A DNA stretch of 64,000 bases from positions 62,001 to 126,000 of the forward strand of contig JAUIRK010000042.1 in the NCBI GenBank assembly GCA_030549495.1, in the 5' to 3' direction. Under the pieces are notes generated by a model. The model saw only the letters and a list, made by a program, of their open reading frames with translations. It searched no databases and was not told the DNA's origin. The translations under genes were made by a program, and so were the position numbers. Positions 23,701 to 32,127 of this stretch are shown piece by piece. Every line of letters starts with the position of its first letter. Within the stretch, counting starts at the first letter, position 1. The stretch comes from Nectonema munidae (Eukaryota; Nematomorpha; Nectonematoida; Nectonematidae).

Positions 23701-26700
23701 GCGTTTTCGCAACGTAAGACATTATCGAGTTAAACTCAACCGCATTTGTCCAACTGGGTTTTGAACATATGACAATTTTCCTATAATATATTTATGATAG
23801 AATCTTCCAAATATTATATAGTCAAACCACGAAAATCCGTCCTTCAATTATCCATCGGGTTTTTTTGAGAACAGATTTTCTTATGACAGGAATTTTTGAC
23901 TATAAGACAGTTTGGAAGATCCGTCATTTTTTTTTCAGGAACCGAATGTAACGTAAAAAGACGGCTTCACATAAGTATATATCTTTTTGGTTTGATGAGT
24001 TTTTTAAAATTCAACCACCTGTATAATATAAATTTTCACAGGGGTGCATTACGAAAATAGACACATTAATGTCTGCATCAAATCTATAAAAACTCAAGAC
24101 ATTTGCATCTTTTGTCATTAAAATAGAAGCAGGCCTTCCATTGGTAGAAAGCTATCTCTAAACTGAGAGCACAAACCATACACGTGCATTTTGCAACAAT
24201 AAAGAAAACTCTTATATAATTTAAAATATACGGCTTCTTAACGAGACATCTTATAACACACAACGCATCGTGGAAGGACCTCTCAGCTTCACTGATGATC
24301 AACTTATTTGATCCACGGAGCAGAACACTGACCGCCTTTCCTGGATTCATAACGCCAGTTATCTATAAAAATACAACTTTTAGAAATAGAAAAAATAGGA
24401 CAATTTGACAAAGCTACTTTTAATATTTTGCCAGTGTTTAGATCAACCTCTTCTACAAGTTCTGCGCCTCCAAGCATTCCAGCTTGAAAGTGATCAAGGC
24501 TGGCAATCGGTTTACAGCCCAAACTCTAAAAGGATTTATTGAATAGGAAAAGCCTTAAAATTGTTATAGAGAGGAAGAGGGAGATACCGTGCAAACAAAA
24601 TCAACATCATCTCTTTCAATATCATTAATCACCATTATCTTCATCTTAGCAAAATAGTGCATAGCCAAGTCACTAACAGCATCTCTAAAAAATGTAAATC
24701 GTGATATATAAATTGTAATCTAAAAAGTTGACCCATAAGTGGAGATGAGTTAAAGCGGGCGATTTCTATTTTATCGGACTCTTGTATCGTATTGGAATCA
24801 AGGAAATTCATAAAATTTATCTTTAATAAAAATATATTTAAAAAAAACTTTGAAAGCAAAAATTTTGCAAATTAAGACTAGAACAACTATACTAGATTTA
24901 TAGAAAATAAAGTTGTCTTTATTTACCACAAACCTTTCGTCTTTTTTTTCAAAAATATTTAAGGAAATTCTTCATTTTGCGTCATTGATAGACTTGGGCA
25001 TTTTAATAATAAATTTTTTTTTGATCTTTTAGTAAAAAAGTAGGCACCTAATGCGAACAATATAACCTACGAGCTAAGTTAGAAGGGTAGTCTCATAAAA
25101 AAGTGTACTCTCAAAAAAATGAGGTATACTTTATACTATTTATATCAAAAGACTTCAAGTATTAGCAAATTAATAAATTTTTTAATTAATAAGATGAAAT
25201 GTTTCAAAAAGAAACAAGGAATTTTTTAGTACGATGACTATCAAGTAATATAAGGGGTAATGTGTAAAGATTAATGCAAACGCAATAAATATTCAAATTG
25301 TATACGAGGAATAGCTGTAGGGGTATGTGATGTGTGAGTGTAAATAAGTGTGAAGTAAATGTAAATTGCGCATAGGTTATGTGTATGTATATTGCGAATA
25401 TGTTCAAATTAGATTAGTGTAAATGGAAGGCATGTCGATGTATTGATTAATGCAGTTGGGATTCGATTGGGAGTGTCAGGCTTCAAGGAACAAAAGATTT
25501 TTTGGGGATAAGGTGCAAAGTATTAATGTGAAATAGGTTATTAGGTGTTGAAGCAGCATATTGTTATGGAGGTTCAGTTTAGCGTTCTGTTTATGCCTTG
25601 AGTCGAGGTATATGGTTTTGTTCATAATGCAAAAATGTCATCTACATAGCGGGTATAAAACTTTGGAAAATAGTTGGAGACTAAGTAGTCTTCAAGAGAT
25701 TCCAAGACAACGGTCGCCAATGTTTCACCAATGGGGTTCCTCTGCGGTATATTTGTTTTTACATAACATTACTAAATTAACCAGTAAGTCCAAAAAAACA
25801 ATCTCTCCAAAAATGCCCAACTTATTAAGGTGTGGAAGTTTTGTTACATTTTATCTGCAGTAGAGAGTAAGCGTAGTATCAGACAAACATTGAAATGGCA
25901 GCAAACATATGGTACTGCTTGTTACATGTGTAAGCTTCAAAATAATCACAAAGAGTAGCATTTAATTCGAAAAGTTAATATCAACAGTAAAATTACTCAT
26001 GTGCTAACAGGTTTGGGGAGTCAGAGTGCGAGATTTAAAAGGGATAGATTTAAAAAGTTTTTAAGTATTTGGACTCGGATTTTTGTGAGTGATATTAATT
26101 AAATATGAATAAGTTAATTGAATAGTCTACCTGAGTATAGATTTTTGAATCAGCAAAACATTACACCCAACCTTTTTTATTTGTTTCACAATGTTTAGAA
26201 TGTAGGTTCGCTCTTCTTTCAAAACGCGATCCATCTGCGCGTAATCTTGTATGATTATGTTACTCTCCATCTAAAAAGTGGAATTGCATGCATCAATAGG
26301 AAAATGAATGCAAAACAAAAAAGAATTACGTCTGTTTTCGGAGGGGAAATGCAGAATTGAATCATTGCAATTTTAGCTTTCTCGATTTTCTTGGGGCCAC
26401 CATAGCCTTTAGATTTTTGATCGAAGATAATCCCTTCAATAAGACAACTATCTTCAAGAGTGCCTCTAAAATATGGAATTTAAATTTGGAAATTTAGTAA
26501 AAAATTAAAAGATCAGCAGGACCCCAATTTTCCAATAACTTTGACATTTTCTAAATTAACATTGATAGAACTTTCGGGATCAAATATTTTCATAACAGCA
26601 TCAACAGCCATAGGTGCTAGAAGATTTGAGTAGGCAGATACTACCTACAGAAAAATGGATCTCGATTAAATGCATTCTATTGGAATATAGAAGCTTTCGA

Positions 26701-28507
26701 CCTTTGAATTGAGAGCAGTTGAAGAAATTTTAATTAGAGCTTCTCTATCTTTTAAGTCAACAGGCTTAGAAATATTTTCTAGAACTTTAACAGCGGAATT
26801 TGATGCTTTCTGAAAATGAGATGCAATGATAGATGGGTGAATGCCTTTGGACAAAAGCGTTGAAACAGCGCTCAACAAACTTCCAGCTAAAATAACCACA
26901 GACGTTGTTCCGTCACCAGCTTCTACATCTTGGGCTTTCGATAATTCAACCATCTAAATAAAAGTTTCCATTATTCATTTTTATCAAGGCAATCTACTTT
27001 TATCTTTTAATCAAGAAGTTCCTGACTCGATAAAATTTTTTCTTTATTATACAAAAGAGCTCCTTGCATTTCATTCTTTAAAAAGAAAAAGAGCGTTGAT
27101 AAAAATAGATGTTTTAACTTCTCTTAATTATTTTAGTTTTTAATTTCTTAATCTCATGTTATTATTTAACAAATAGATACTCAGGATGGTATCAATTGTT
27201 GTTTCGGCTGTAGAGTTCGAGATTTTAAAGGAATAGGAGTCCAAGTCAAGTTTGAGATTTTAAGTATAAAGAAACATTTTTCGTATTTTAAAAATGGAAA
27301 AAATAAGTTTAATTTTTTTAACGAGTGGCTCTCCTTTATTCGAGACAAGAAAGGCCATGCGATTTGGAAAGCTTTGACTAAATGATATATGGCTTTGAGT
27401 TTTTGTGGAAAAAGTCTTAAAATTTGTGGAAAAGTTTTTGAATCAACTATCACGTCTGAAAATGTCTAAAGCAAAATTAGTGTCCAGAAGAGAAAATTCT
27501 ATATGTTTTTGAAAAAAAAGTTTTTCTAAGTATTATCACTATTATCCGATTAAATGATTAAAAATAAAAAATAGCTTCAATTTTACAATGTCTACACGAT
27601 ACAATAAAATTTTAGTGCTGGAAGTGGTCTTTTTGAAAAATGCTTCAAATCTTTATCTTCTACAATTATTACTTTTGAAAAGTTTTTCGATTAGACAAGA
27701 ATAATAGCGACCAAAAAAGTAATACCACTGTTGTTCGTTAAAGAAAAAATAAAGCGAAGCTAAATATAATGTAATTTAACACGATTGGCATGTGCAACAG
27801 GCCGCCAGAACCATTTTTTTCATAAAGACATTTTGATTACAATAATGTCTATATGTACAGATTTTGAAAATACAATTAATTATAATTGCAAGACCTGAGG
27901 GGCTTTCTGGATTTTTATATAATTGAGTTGATAGGTCTGCAATCTCATGTGAACTTGAGAAGTATTTATGATCAAATAACTGTATATAAAAAATCATCCA
28001 TTATGTGGAAGTAATTGACTAAAGTAGATTCTGAAATTATCTTACAAATAAACATTTGAAGTCATCTTAGAGTTTATACCACATAAGTCAAAGCTGATAT
28101 TGATCAAACATGTCGAAATATAATAAAACACAAAATCTCAGATTAATAGAAATAAATAGATTCTTAGTTTGCAATTTTCCACAAGTTTCTAAATTAGATT
28201 TTATAATTTTACGGTGGCCCTAACTGCTGCTTCAGCGTTTAAAAGTGGCGACTAAAGAAGCATGTTACACAGGCCTAAATCAGTGCAATGGCACAGGCGT
28301 AATTATACCATTTTTGCAGCTGGTTGAGAAGCTTCGATTTGCTTTAAAATAGTCGCCCCATCATTCGTTATAGTGACATCTCCTTTTTTATCTTTGATCT
28401 AAGGAGTAAACGAAAAAGCTTAGTGAGTGAAAAAGAAGATAAATTTTTTTTTACCATTTTGTCCATACCTTTAGGTCCAAGGCTAGTTCTGATGGCATCA
28501 GCTATAC
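1549..28507 (-). CDS. CCT4: T-complex protein 1 subunit delta (CCT4), spliced, both ends missing
   Basis: Subunit of the cytosolic TRiC/CCT chaperonin, which folds actin, tubulin and other proteins using ATP. Exons in transcription order: 28507-28455, 28398-28309, 26953-26702, 26644-26523, 26465-26330, 26270-26131, 24684-24588, 24525-24418, 24362-24232, 1783-1549. All junctions are GT...AG and the phases match throughout, giving about 454 codons of a protein usually near 535. Group II chaperonin motifs are present: [20 protein letters not shown] and GGGAPEIEL. Most introns are 55-59 bp; one is 1.4 kb and the one before the final exon is 22.4 kb. The first exon (the about 50 residues before [13 protein letters not shown]) and the last about 45 residues were not found. 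The residue at the junction over the giant intron is Pro (CC+C), where relatives I recall have Arg. Confidence 0.93.
1784..3590. other. Left end of giant CCT4 intron, AT-rich
   Basis: Mostly simple AT-rich DNA. CAGGGGTGGGGCAA at about 2360 looks like a hAT 5' terminus, and ACGTTGAGAAACATTG at about 2731-2746 looks like a hAT 3' terminus of another type. Neither has a convincing partner or target duplication. A 73-codon ORF at 2536-2757 has no recognisable domain and is not called. Confidence 0.35.
3595..4330 (+). pseudogene. MULE-type transposase remnant
   Basis: Blocks of a Mutator-like (MULE) transposase follow in order but change frame. [20 protein letters not shown] (about 3630-3690) matches the region after the FLYWCH-like domain. 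[13 protein letters not shown] and EWFMDETF (about 3850-3930) contain the first catalytic Asp region. [15 protein letters not shown] (about 3967-4015) is the VYALL.GK-type block. A later [17 protein letters not shown] block (about 4127-4170) matches the C-terminal half. Stops and frameshifts at about 3765, 3845 and 4090 make it non-functional. Confidence 0.7.
4331..5000. other. AT-rich stretch, nothing recognised
   Basis: No coding region, repeat or RNA that I can support. Confidence 0.4.
5006..5252. repeat. Small foldback element with G/C-run termini
   Basis: CCCCGGACAAAATCCC near 5018-5033 is repeated inverted as GGGATTTTGTCCGGGG near 5208-5223. Outside it are C-rich and G-rich runs (GGACAACCCCCTT on the left, a G run of over 20 then TGTCC on the right). 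This suggests a MITE of about 245 bp. A 42-bp unit starting AAATTTATGGCTTGTG is duplicated in tandem inside (about 5071-5154). No target duplication is clear. Confidence 0.5.
6351..8532 (+). mobile_element. Tigger/pogo element with intact transposase
   Basis: Left end CAGTCCTCTAACGGACC and right end ...GAGGGTGTACTG both follow the CAGT...ACTG pattern of pogo elements. They share TTAAG.CGGA.ATC further in and are flanked by TA on both sides (6349-6350, 8533-8534). Size 2.18 kb. It is nested in a piggyBac element that itself sits in the giant CCT4 intron. Confidence 0.9.
6448..8133 (+). CDS. Tigger transposase, 561 aa, intact
   Basis: Cut-and-paste transposase of the Tc1-mariner superfamily, pogo/Tigger branch. 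An N-terminal psq-type helix-turn-helix (about residues 5-55, with [14 protein letters not shown]) is followed by a CENP-B-type helix-turn-helix (about 75-145) and a DDE_1 domain. The catalytic Asp residues are D187 ([10 protein letters not shown]), D305 (VLDNAPAHP) and D340 (IQPMDQG), all present. The C-terminal [14 protein letters not shown] segment is usual for Tigger. The first ATG lies just inside the left terminus and has a purine at -3 (AAAATGT). There are no stops or frameshifts over full family length, so this copy is recent and possibly still functional. Confidence 0.95.
   Translation: MSGRETAKPLRKLVTLPVNKKLELISKLEAGASVKSVCEEYGVKKQTVSDIRKAKDKLLAFSVKYNVIEDRESSVIGGRKRMRVSKDENLEEAVTKWFVQQRSCGIKVRGIAIQDPAQKLARHMGIDDFTASDGWLWRFKNRHGIGNRVLHGEAASAPVEDVEPFKQKLNKLIRDEGLMFSQVYNADESGLFWRCMPKNTQAFKDEKDIHGEKLSKERISFLCCANGDGLHRLPLVVVGKSKRPRVLKDCMNHLPVIYYNSKKAWFNMEIFKDWFFKHFVPAVQKFQEKVLKIDYKDVKALLVLDNAPAHPNESSLVSHNGKIKVMFFSPNITSLIQPMDQGVIVSCKRAYQRKYLDEVYSVIDDDDGEVDRRGEKTKENIKNYNIKGAIFNLASAWKTVKTTTLANAWKNLLYAAENIQPDFEGFEPNDFHRVFRRAGEEVSLDDVREWLEETEGDPGYHVMTYEEIAEDVLKSDTIEEEDRGKESNVRIPKLSEVRGALDCIITYIDMTADEDSNQYYPHFRAFRDMIIRKQHNKGKQLKIHSFFNPVATDRPTHSNSP
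9617..9814 (-). CDS. Possible small single-pass membrane protein, 65 aa
   Basis: A complete ORF with a true ATG in a good context (AAACATGA). It starts [13 protein letters not shown], has an acidic mid part ([10 protein letters not shown]) and one clear membrane segment (about residues 40-58, [17 protein letters not shown]), then a short basic tail RYITIKTVD. Balanced amino-acid use and charge pattern look more like a real small protein than a chance ORF. I do not recognise the family. It would be a gene nested on the same strand in the giant CCT4 intron, or a retained exon. No polyA signal or promoter is evident. Confidence 0.4.
   Translation of the reverse strand: MKSTLYHGDKRRTIRNAIEEFSYKFPTFQDIFDEETFYIYSFIFVFFTIMVAFIASRYITIKTVD
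9815..10118. other. Unassigned stretch upstream of the small ORF
   Basis: Could be 5' leader of the small minus-strand ORF; no motif supports this. Confidence 0.2.
10119..10245 (+). repeat. Direct repeat flanking the hAT remnant, copy 1
   Basis: About 115 bp that recur at 11813-11937 with about 85% identity by eye; both contain CTGGAGTAGTTTCATATTA and AAAAGATCAAAAACTA. The two copies bracket the hAT remnant, and copy 2 starts exactly at the hAT right end. Confidence 0.7.
10640..11812 (+). mobile_element. hAT element remnant
   Basis: The right end is ...AATTGACCCCAACCCTG (to 11812), a typical hAT terminus. Both ends are built of TAATTGTAATTG-type subterminal repeats (10667-10745 and 11650-11805). 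Inside, 11172-11560 encodes the hAT C-terminal dimerisation domain in two frames: [16 protein letters not shown], then after a frameshift near 11380 [18 protein letters not shown] and [18 protein letters not shown]. The catalytic part is missing. Confidence 0.75.
11172..11560 (+). pseudogene. hAT transposase C-terminal fragment
   Basis: The hAT dimerisation domain (Dimer_Tnp_hAT), with the diagnostic [13 protein letters not shown] core and the C-terminal LMFLRSN. One frameshift near 11380 separates the FW...PEL helix from the core, and a stop follows at 11558. Nothing upstream matches the RNase H-like catalytic domain. Confidence 0.8.
11813..11937 (+). repeat. Direct repeat flanking the hAT remnant, copy 2
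   Basis: Partner of 10119-10245 (see there). Starts CTCGACACAACC against CTCGGCATCACC in copy 1. Confidence 0.7.
12073..13249 (+). pseudogene. Endogenous viral element: mononegavirus-like L polymerase fragment
   Basis: The plus strand encodes, in order but in changing frames, parts of the RNA-dependent RNA polymerase (L protein) of non-segmented negative-strand RNA viruses. 12458-12838 is the longest open part and contains the KERELK block. Near 13040 is the GMRQKGW block of the palm region. A DNQ catalytic signature follows near 13110, with a short deletion or frameshift just before it. An upstream segment (about 12150-12330) fits the preceding L region less clearly. Stops at 12838 and elsewhere, and at least three frame changes, make it a dead old copy. 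Only a middle piece of L is present; no other viral gene is seen. Exact viral family not resolved. Confidence 0.82.
13310..13450 (+). promoter_or_regulatory. Pol II promoter-like block
   Basis: An inverted CCAAT box (ATTGG, 13316-13320), a direct CCAAT box (13369-13373) and a TATAAAAG box (13429-13436), followed by a pyrimidine-rich start-site-like region (13455-13500). It sits directly upstream of the RT remnant, so it is probably the promoter of the retroelement. Whether it is active is unknown. Confidence 0.55.
13510..14345 (+). pseudogene. Reverse transcriptase thumb and RNase H remnant
   Basis: In the frame running from about 13680 to 14010 I read [14 protein letters not shown] and [13 protein letters not shown], the usual end of an RT palm and its connection, then [13 protein letters not shown]. 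After a stop at about 14010 a second part (14030-14236) holds [14 protein letters not shown], the first catalytic strand of RNase [14 protein letters not shown] after a stop at 14236 fits the next RNase H strand. The RT fingers and active-site palm are missing, and stops break the frame three or more times. ORFs in the alternative frame at 13510-13935 look like chance. Confidence 0.6.
14519..14648 (+). mobile_element. piggyBac-type MITE, 130 bp
   Basis: Terminal inverted repeats CCCATTTAAGGCCAA and CCCATTTACGGCCAA (14 of 15 match) are flanked on both sides by TTAA (14515-14518, 14649-14652). Inside are three direct copies of GCAGACGA. No coding capacity. Confidence 0.85.
14653..15685. other. 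AT-rich stretch, nothing recognised
   Basis: A 70-codon minus-strand ORF (15501-15289) has no recognisable domain and is not called. Confidence 0.35.
15690..16415 (+). pseudogene. piggyBac transposase pseudogene 3
   Basis: Scattered over all three frames are [49 protein letters not shown] (first catalytic Asp) followed by FGKHPS, and [11 protein letters not shown]. The order matches the first half of a PGBD-type piggyBac transposase, closer to the copy at 18.6-20.2 kb than to the one at 5.5 kb. Many stops and frameshifts; the second half is missing. Confidence 0.7.
16420..18230. other. AT-rich DNA with loose hAT-like termini
   Basis: Two sequences look like hAT ends: a CAGCTGGGCTCACCAAAC terminus reading left from 17271, and CAGTGTTTTACAAAC starting at 17407. 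A GGTTGAAGAACTCTG end lies near 18060. I could not pair any with target duplications. No ORF is called. Confidence 0.25.
18405..18422 (+). repeat. Palindrome CGTTGCG-AAAA-CGCAACG
   Basis: A 7-bp arm palindrome followed by TTGGAC, lying just 3' of the piggyBac 2 transposase gene. The same motif is at 23653 and 23698, and a variant at 23313. Confidence 0.75.
18559..20205 (-). pseudogene. piggyBac transposase 2, one internal stop, 5' end missing
   Basis: PGBD-type piggyBac transposase, about 548 codons in a single frame broken by only one TAG (near 19138-19140). It starts without ATG, directly after a possible splice acceptor (TTAG, about 20205), with [12 protein letters not shown] and [18 protein letters not shown], usual for the acidic N-terminus. 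Catalytic Asp residues lie in [19 protein letters not shown] and [10 protein letters not shown] Cys-rich C-terminus [18 protein letters not shown] ends the protein. With one stop as the only coding damage it is younger than the other copies. The missing start lies where the minisatellite begins. Confidence 0.9.
20540..22735 (+). repeat. CA/CATATGG minisatellite, 2.2 kb
   Basis: About 85-90 units of a CA tract plus AACTCATATGGA. Blocks differ in unit length: mixed units to about 20.78 kb; a 35-bp unit with GGACGGA up to about 21.37 kb; a 23-bp unit to 21.77 kb (25-bp units near 21.55-21.62 kb); a 27-bp unit with a few GGAACAC variants to 22.45 kb; then mostly 23-bp units again. Every unit carries an NdeI site (CATATG). 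No unit contains a stop in any plus frame, so three long ORFs (695-745 codons) overlap here; they are a composition effect. Confidence 0.97.
23313..23332 (+). repeat. 20-bp perfect palindrome around TTAA
   Basis: GCGTTGCGTTAACGCAACGC, a perfect palindrome centred on TTAA, the piggyBac target tetramer. Related to the palindromes at 18405, 23653 and 23698. Confidence 0.8.
23653..23713 (+). repeat. Pair of GTTGCG-N4-CGCAAC palindromes
   Basis: Copies at 23653-23668 (AAAA spacer) and 23698-23713 (TTTT spacer), 45 bp apart. Each is followed in the same orientation by GTTAGAC or GTAAGAC. Confidence 0.75.
24232..24684 (-). CDS. CCT4: CCT4 exons, apical to equatorial return
   Basis: Three exons. 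24684-24588 starts [11 protein letters not shown] and holds [14 protein letters not shown]. 24525-24418 starts [13 protein letters not shown]. 24362-24232 holds [25 protein letters not shown] and [13 protein letters not shown]. The introns between them are short (62 and 55 bp). The last donor (CC|GTATAT) opens the 22.4 kb intron. Confidence 0.92.
25540..26060 (-). pseudogene. Penelope-like reverse transcriptase remnant
   Basis: It lies in the 1.4 kb CCT4 intron. The minus strand at about 25800-25620 encodes [20 protein letters not shown], then [11 protein letters not shown] with the YxDD-type active site in the RYVDD context typical of Penelope-like RTs. A stop follows at once. Upstream and downstream pieces (GGPLSP-like region, [10 protein letters not shown]) are only weakly readable. 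Clade by motif; could be another RT class. Confidence 0.55.
26131..26953 (-). CDS. CCT4: CCT4 exons, equatorial to apical domain
   Basis: Four exons. 26953-26702 holds MVELSKAQD and the catalytic AGDGTTSVV, through LNSK. 26644-26523 starts [12 protein letters not shown]. 26465-26330 holds LIEGIIFDQ and ends PPKTD. 26270-26131 holds [13 protein letters not shown] and ends LIQKSIL plus two bases. Introns are 57, 57 and 59 bp. The first begins GTCGAA and the second GTCCTG, weak donors chosen because they alone keep the frame and the family sequence. Confidence 0.92.
26954..28308. other. CCT4 intron, nothing recognised
   Basis: A 1.36 kb intron between the exons ending AAKM and starting MVELSK. 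AT-rich; no element recognised. Confidence 0.6.
28309..28507 (-). CDS. CCT4: CCT4 exons with the ATP-site segment
   Basis: Two exons. 28507-28455 encodes the [17 protein letters not shown] block. 28398-28309 encodes 30 residues including [16 protein letters not shown], which carries the Asp of the nucleotide-binding site. The 56-bp intron between them starts GTAAAA and ends TTAG. The first exon begins two bases before a codon after TTTTCAG, so it needs an upstream exon. Confidence 0.93.
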
Positions 28508-30685
28508 CTGAAAATTTTAATTGAAAATATTTTATAGTTTCGAAATTATATAATTGGTAGAAATGCATATAATTAATTATTGAAAATATATTTCCTTATT
28601 GGTTTAGGAAAACTTAATTATAATTTCGGAATTTAAACTAAAAAAGATTAAGCTCCGAAACGATAGTTAAGTTTTCTTCTTATATATAGTTTCCTAGTTT
28701 CTATTTTAAGAAAGGATATAACAAAACATTTTGAAAAAGAGTATTAAAATGGTGATATATTTAACTACAAAAAGTGAGTGATAAAAGATGATACAGGTAG
28801 TGTTAAACACTGCTAGTCTTGAACAGGACTACAAAGCCCGAAATTAATAGGGTCAGTAACCAAGGTAAAAAAAAGACATTATTTCTGAAACATATCTTGA
28901 AACAATGTTCATCGTTTTTTATTTTATAAATACGCTAACAAAGGGTATGAGAAGTGAAAGAGTTTTTCATGTATTTTTGGATTCTAATTTAAATTTAAAA
29001 AAATGAAGATTTTTTACTTTTCTAAAATATCCCATTAATTCCAGGGCTTAAATATCATTACAAAGAGTTTCCTTGGTTTTTTATGAAAGATTGCATAATA
29101 TGCTTCAAAATTTACTTAAAATAACGAAGTGTATTCATTTCAATTAACTACATAAAATTAATACTGAAAATCAGTGTTGTAGAGTCGAAGAGAAAATATC
29201 CAACTTTGAAGAGCCTACAAAAATTTACCTACTTCAAAAACTTCGGACTTTGAATAAAGATGCTTACATATTTAAATATCATATGTTTAGAAAAATCAAT
29301 CTTTTTTTTCATGATTTCCTAAACCCAATAATAAGAGGACAACTTTTTAGATTATATAATCAGTTTCTCAAATATTTTAGTTAAAAGCGAGAACTTTTAA
29401 ATAATTGAGACGGAGTAAGAAAATCTAGTCAAAGTTGTGAACTGCGTTGGGGAATCACAGATGTTGAAGGGATAGGAGTCAGAGTTTTAAAGCGTTTAGG
29501 AGTCGAAATCATTTTTTAAGTTTTTTAAATGAAGGAAAAAAAGTTAACTTTGAAAAGTTGAGTTCTTTTTAAGTTTATCATGTCCTTCCAACTCCAGAGC
29601 CTGCATAATCTGAATTTGCTTCAGTCTATCCCCTTGACAAATATTGAGCAGTATATACTATATTTTTTTCGGATATTAATAATAATAGTTTGATTTCAAA
29701 ATTAGGATATTTATACGAATTTATTATGATAAAAGTTAAATATAACAATAATTTAAAAGAAAACCCCTGTACACACTCAATAAAAGCTTTCTATAATCAA
29801 AATAGTAAATGCTGTTTTTTTGATATCACCGAATTGAAAATTTTGGAGAAACAAATAAAATTTGAAAATTTATTAAGCTCATTCAAAATATAAATAGAAA
29901 ATTTCTCCGAAAAAAGTTCCAACTAACGAAAGGTATTTTATTTATATTTTAAATCATTTTAACAATTGTCTTCTTCTTTTATATTGTCTTAAAGGGAACT
30001 CAATAACGTGTTCAATATGTGTCAACCATAAAGAACTTACATTAGTTTACAGGTATAATTTCGAACTCAAGTATCCACTTTAAATAGATTTTTACTAACA
30101 AAAGCAGAGATGAAGACAGCTAAAATTTTAGTTGGCGAATTTTTTAAAATATTTTCCTTCAAAATTTTCGTTCAATCTATTAATTTATTCAGATTATATA
30201 AAAGACAAGTTTAGACTTTTCGAAATTATCAAATTGATTTAAATTTGGATTCTCAAAGAATGATAATAGGCTAGTGTTCACTCGCTTATCGAGGGGGATA
30301 CTTTCCAGGACCACCCACGAAAAGTGAAAATTCGCCAAATCGCGACACTAATTTTTTTTCTAAATAAATACTTTATTTTAGTAATTAATATGATGTTTAA
30401 GTCTTTAAATGCCTCATCAGGCACTTATACACACAGTCCTTCTTTTCCCTTAATAACATGTATTGCACCTATTTTTTCCAACCTTCCATTCTAAAATGTT
30501 TAAAACTACATAAATTAAAAATGTTACGCAGTGCATAAACTTACTAAGTTTTATCTCTTAAACCAAAATACTTTATTTTAAAATTTTTATAAGAGTTTGT
30601 AGATTGATTATTTGCAGTACATGTGTACACTGAAGACTATGATGGTCTTTGCAATCACGAAGATGGAAATTATGATGAAATGGAT
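28508..30685. other. Upstream CCT4 region, first exon not found
   Basis: The missing N-terminal CCT4 exon should lie on the minus strand here or further right; no match was seen. GGGATAGGAGTCAGAG-type sequence near 29470 resembles TAAAGGAATAGGAGTCCAAG near 27225, probably a decayed dispersed repeat. Confidence 0.35.
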
Positions 30686-30689
30686 GTCA

Positions 30690-31330
30690 GGAAGAGAATA
30701 AATTAATTATAGCTGTATGTGTATAGTCGGAATCGGATATTGTAACTTCTTCTTCAGGTACTACAAGTACTTTAGCTAAAGGTGTTGGCGTGGCAGATTT
30801 CTTCATTTGAGTTACGAATATAGTAAAAGGTGTTTGAACTGCTTCTTTTCTTGGTTTAGCGTGGTTTTGTACACTGATATGCAACCGTCAATAGCATTCG
30901 TGAACTTCACACGAACCATGTTTGTATCCCAATCTCTGACAAGATGCTGAAGGTCTTGAACCTTTCTGTGCAATATTGCAAGACGCTTAAGCGTAAGGCC
31001 AGCCCGACCTCTTCCTCAGCCCGTTGTTCCTCTCCCTCACTTGCTAAGCTCAAATAGGTCTTCGTATATCAATGATTGGTTGTGGACATCAAGTAAATCA
31101 TTGACATCTACGACAGTCATATAATTAAAACCCTTTAAAACCAAGTAATTTTGCTAGATTCACGGCTTTATCAACTGCTGAATGATGGATGTCATCGGGA
31201 GAGAAACCTTGCAATCCTGAACCACTTCTCGCCACAATTTTTCCCAACTCGCATTTAAAGTCGCCTCCATGTCGTTTATGGTTATATTTTTCAGACACGA
31301 TGCAATCGTGTAATCACACCAGTACGCCTT
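30690..31330 (-). pseudogene. Decayed Tigger/pogo transposase C-terminus
   Basis: Frames on the minus strand give, in order, TLNASWEKLWREVVQDC (about 31290-31240), a NLAKLLGFKGF block, a Glu-rich SEGEEQRAEEEVGLAL stretch and LHRKVQDLQHLVRDWD (about 30980-30930), then YKTTLNQEKKQ. This follows the region after the DDE domain of TIGD1-like transposases. Several frameshifts and stops. It is not the same family as the intact Tigger at 6.4-8.1 kb. Confidence 0.5.
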
Positions 31331-32120
31331 CAGTGAGAAGTTCTCTGCTAAAACTCAATCACTCAAGCTCTCTTCTCTGATTCAATCTCTCTTCTCTTGT
31401 TTAGGCTCTCCTATCTCATTCAGCTCTCTTCTCTCAAATTTGTATTTTGAGTTAAATTGAAAATAATTCTATTTTATCTCATTAGAAACTAGTTTTAACG
31501 AAATATAAGTTCACTATTTTCAGAACCTTTTTTCATGACACCAAAGTTCAGTTATTCAAATTAATCACAGAGATTTTGGTAAAAATTTAGTTCCATCAAT
31601 ACACCAAACATTTAGCAAAAATGAAAATTTGTGTTTTTAAATGAGAGAAAAATAGTTTTCAATCGTTACAATTTTATATCAATGAATATTGTTAGACTCG
31701 CGCTAAGAATTTTTTTCAACAAAAGTCACTTAATCTTTATCACTACGTTTGTTACATTTTGTAACATTTGAAAACTTTAATTTTTTCAAGTCAAGAAATT
31801 TTTTTCAATAGTTATTTGGGAATGAATATTTTGACTAGCTATTCAGTTTAAAAGCAAAAATATTCTATTTGTTTAATATTTGAGCAGAGATATTTTTATA
31901 ATGTTGGATTGTTAAATTTTGTAAATAACACTATACATAATTAATTAAATCATTTTTTAAAGAAAATTTGGTGTTTATTATAATAAAAATATATTGAAAC
32001 AAAATTTTTCATTTGTTAAATATGTACTTGATCTATTTATGACAGCTGTCAGAATTTTATTTGTAGACAGAAATAGTCAAAAAAAACAATGATTTTCTTG
32101 TTCTGGTATACTATAATTTT
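31331..32120. other. Nothing recognised
   Basis: A CTCT-rich patch (31330-31440), then AT-rich sequence. Confidence 0.35.
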
Positions 32121-32127
32121 TATTATT

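Larger units (their letters stand above)
22740..24080. other. Intron DNA with palindromes
   Basis: No coding region. It holds three of the GTTGCG/CGCAAC palindromes, listed separately; otherwise AT-rich. Confidence 0.4.

Noticed and set aside
25317..25332. Third copy of the 1.1 kb repeat start (CTGTAGGGGTATGTGA)
   Set aside because: The match stops after about 10 bases; the downstream sequence is unrelated.
30687..30884. First exon of CCT4
   Set aside because: It has no CCT similarity and its neighbouring frames read as a decayed Tigger C-terminus.
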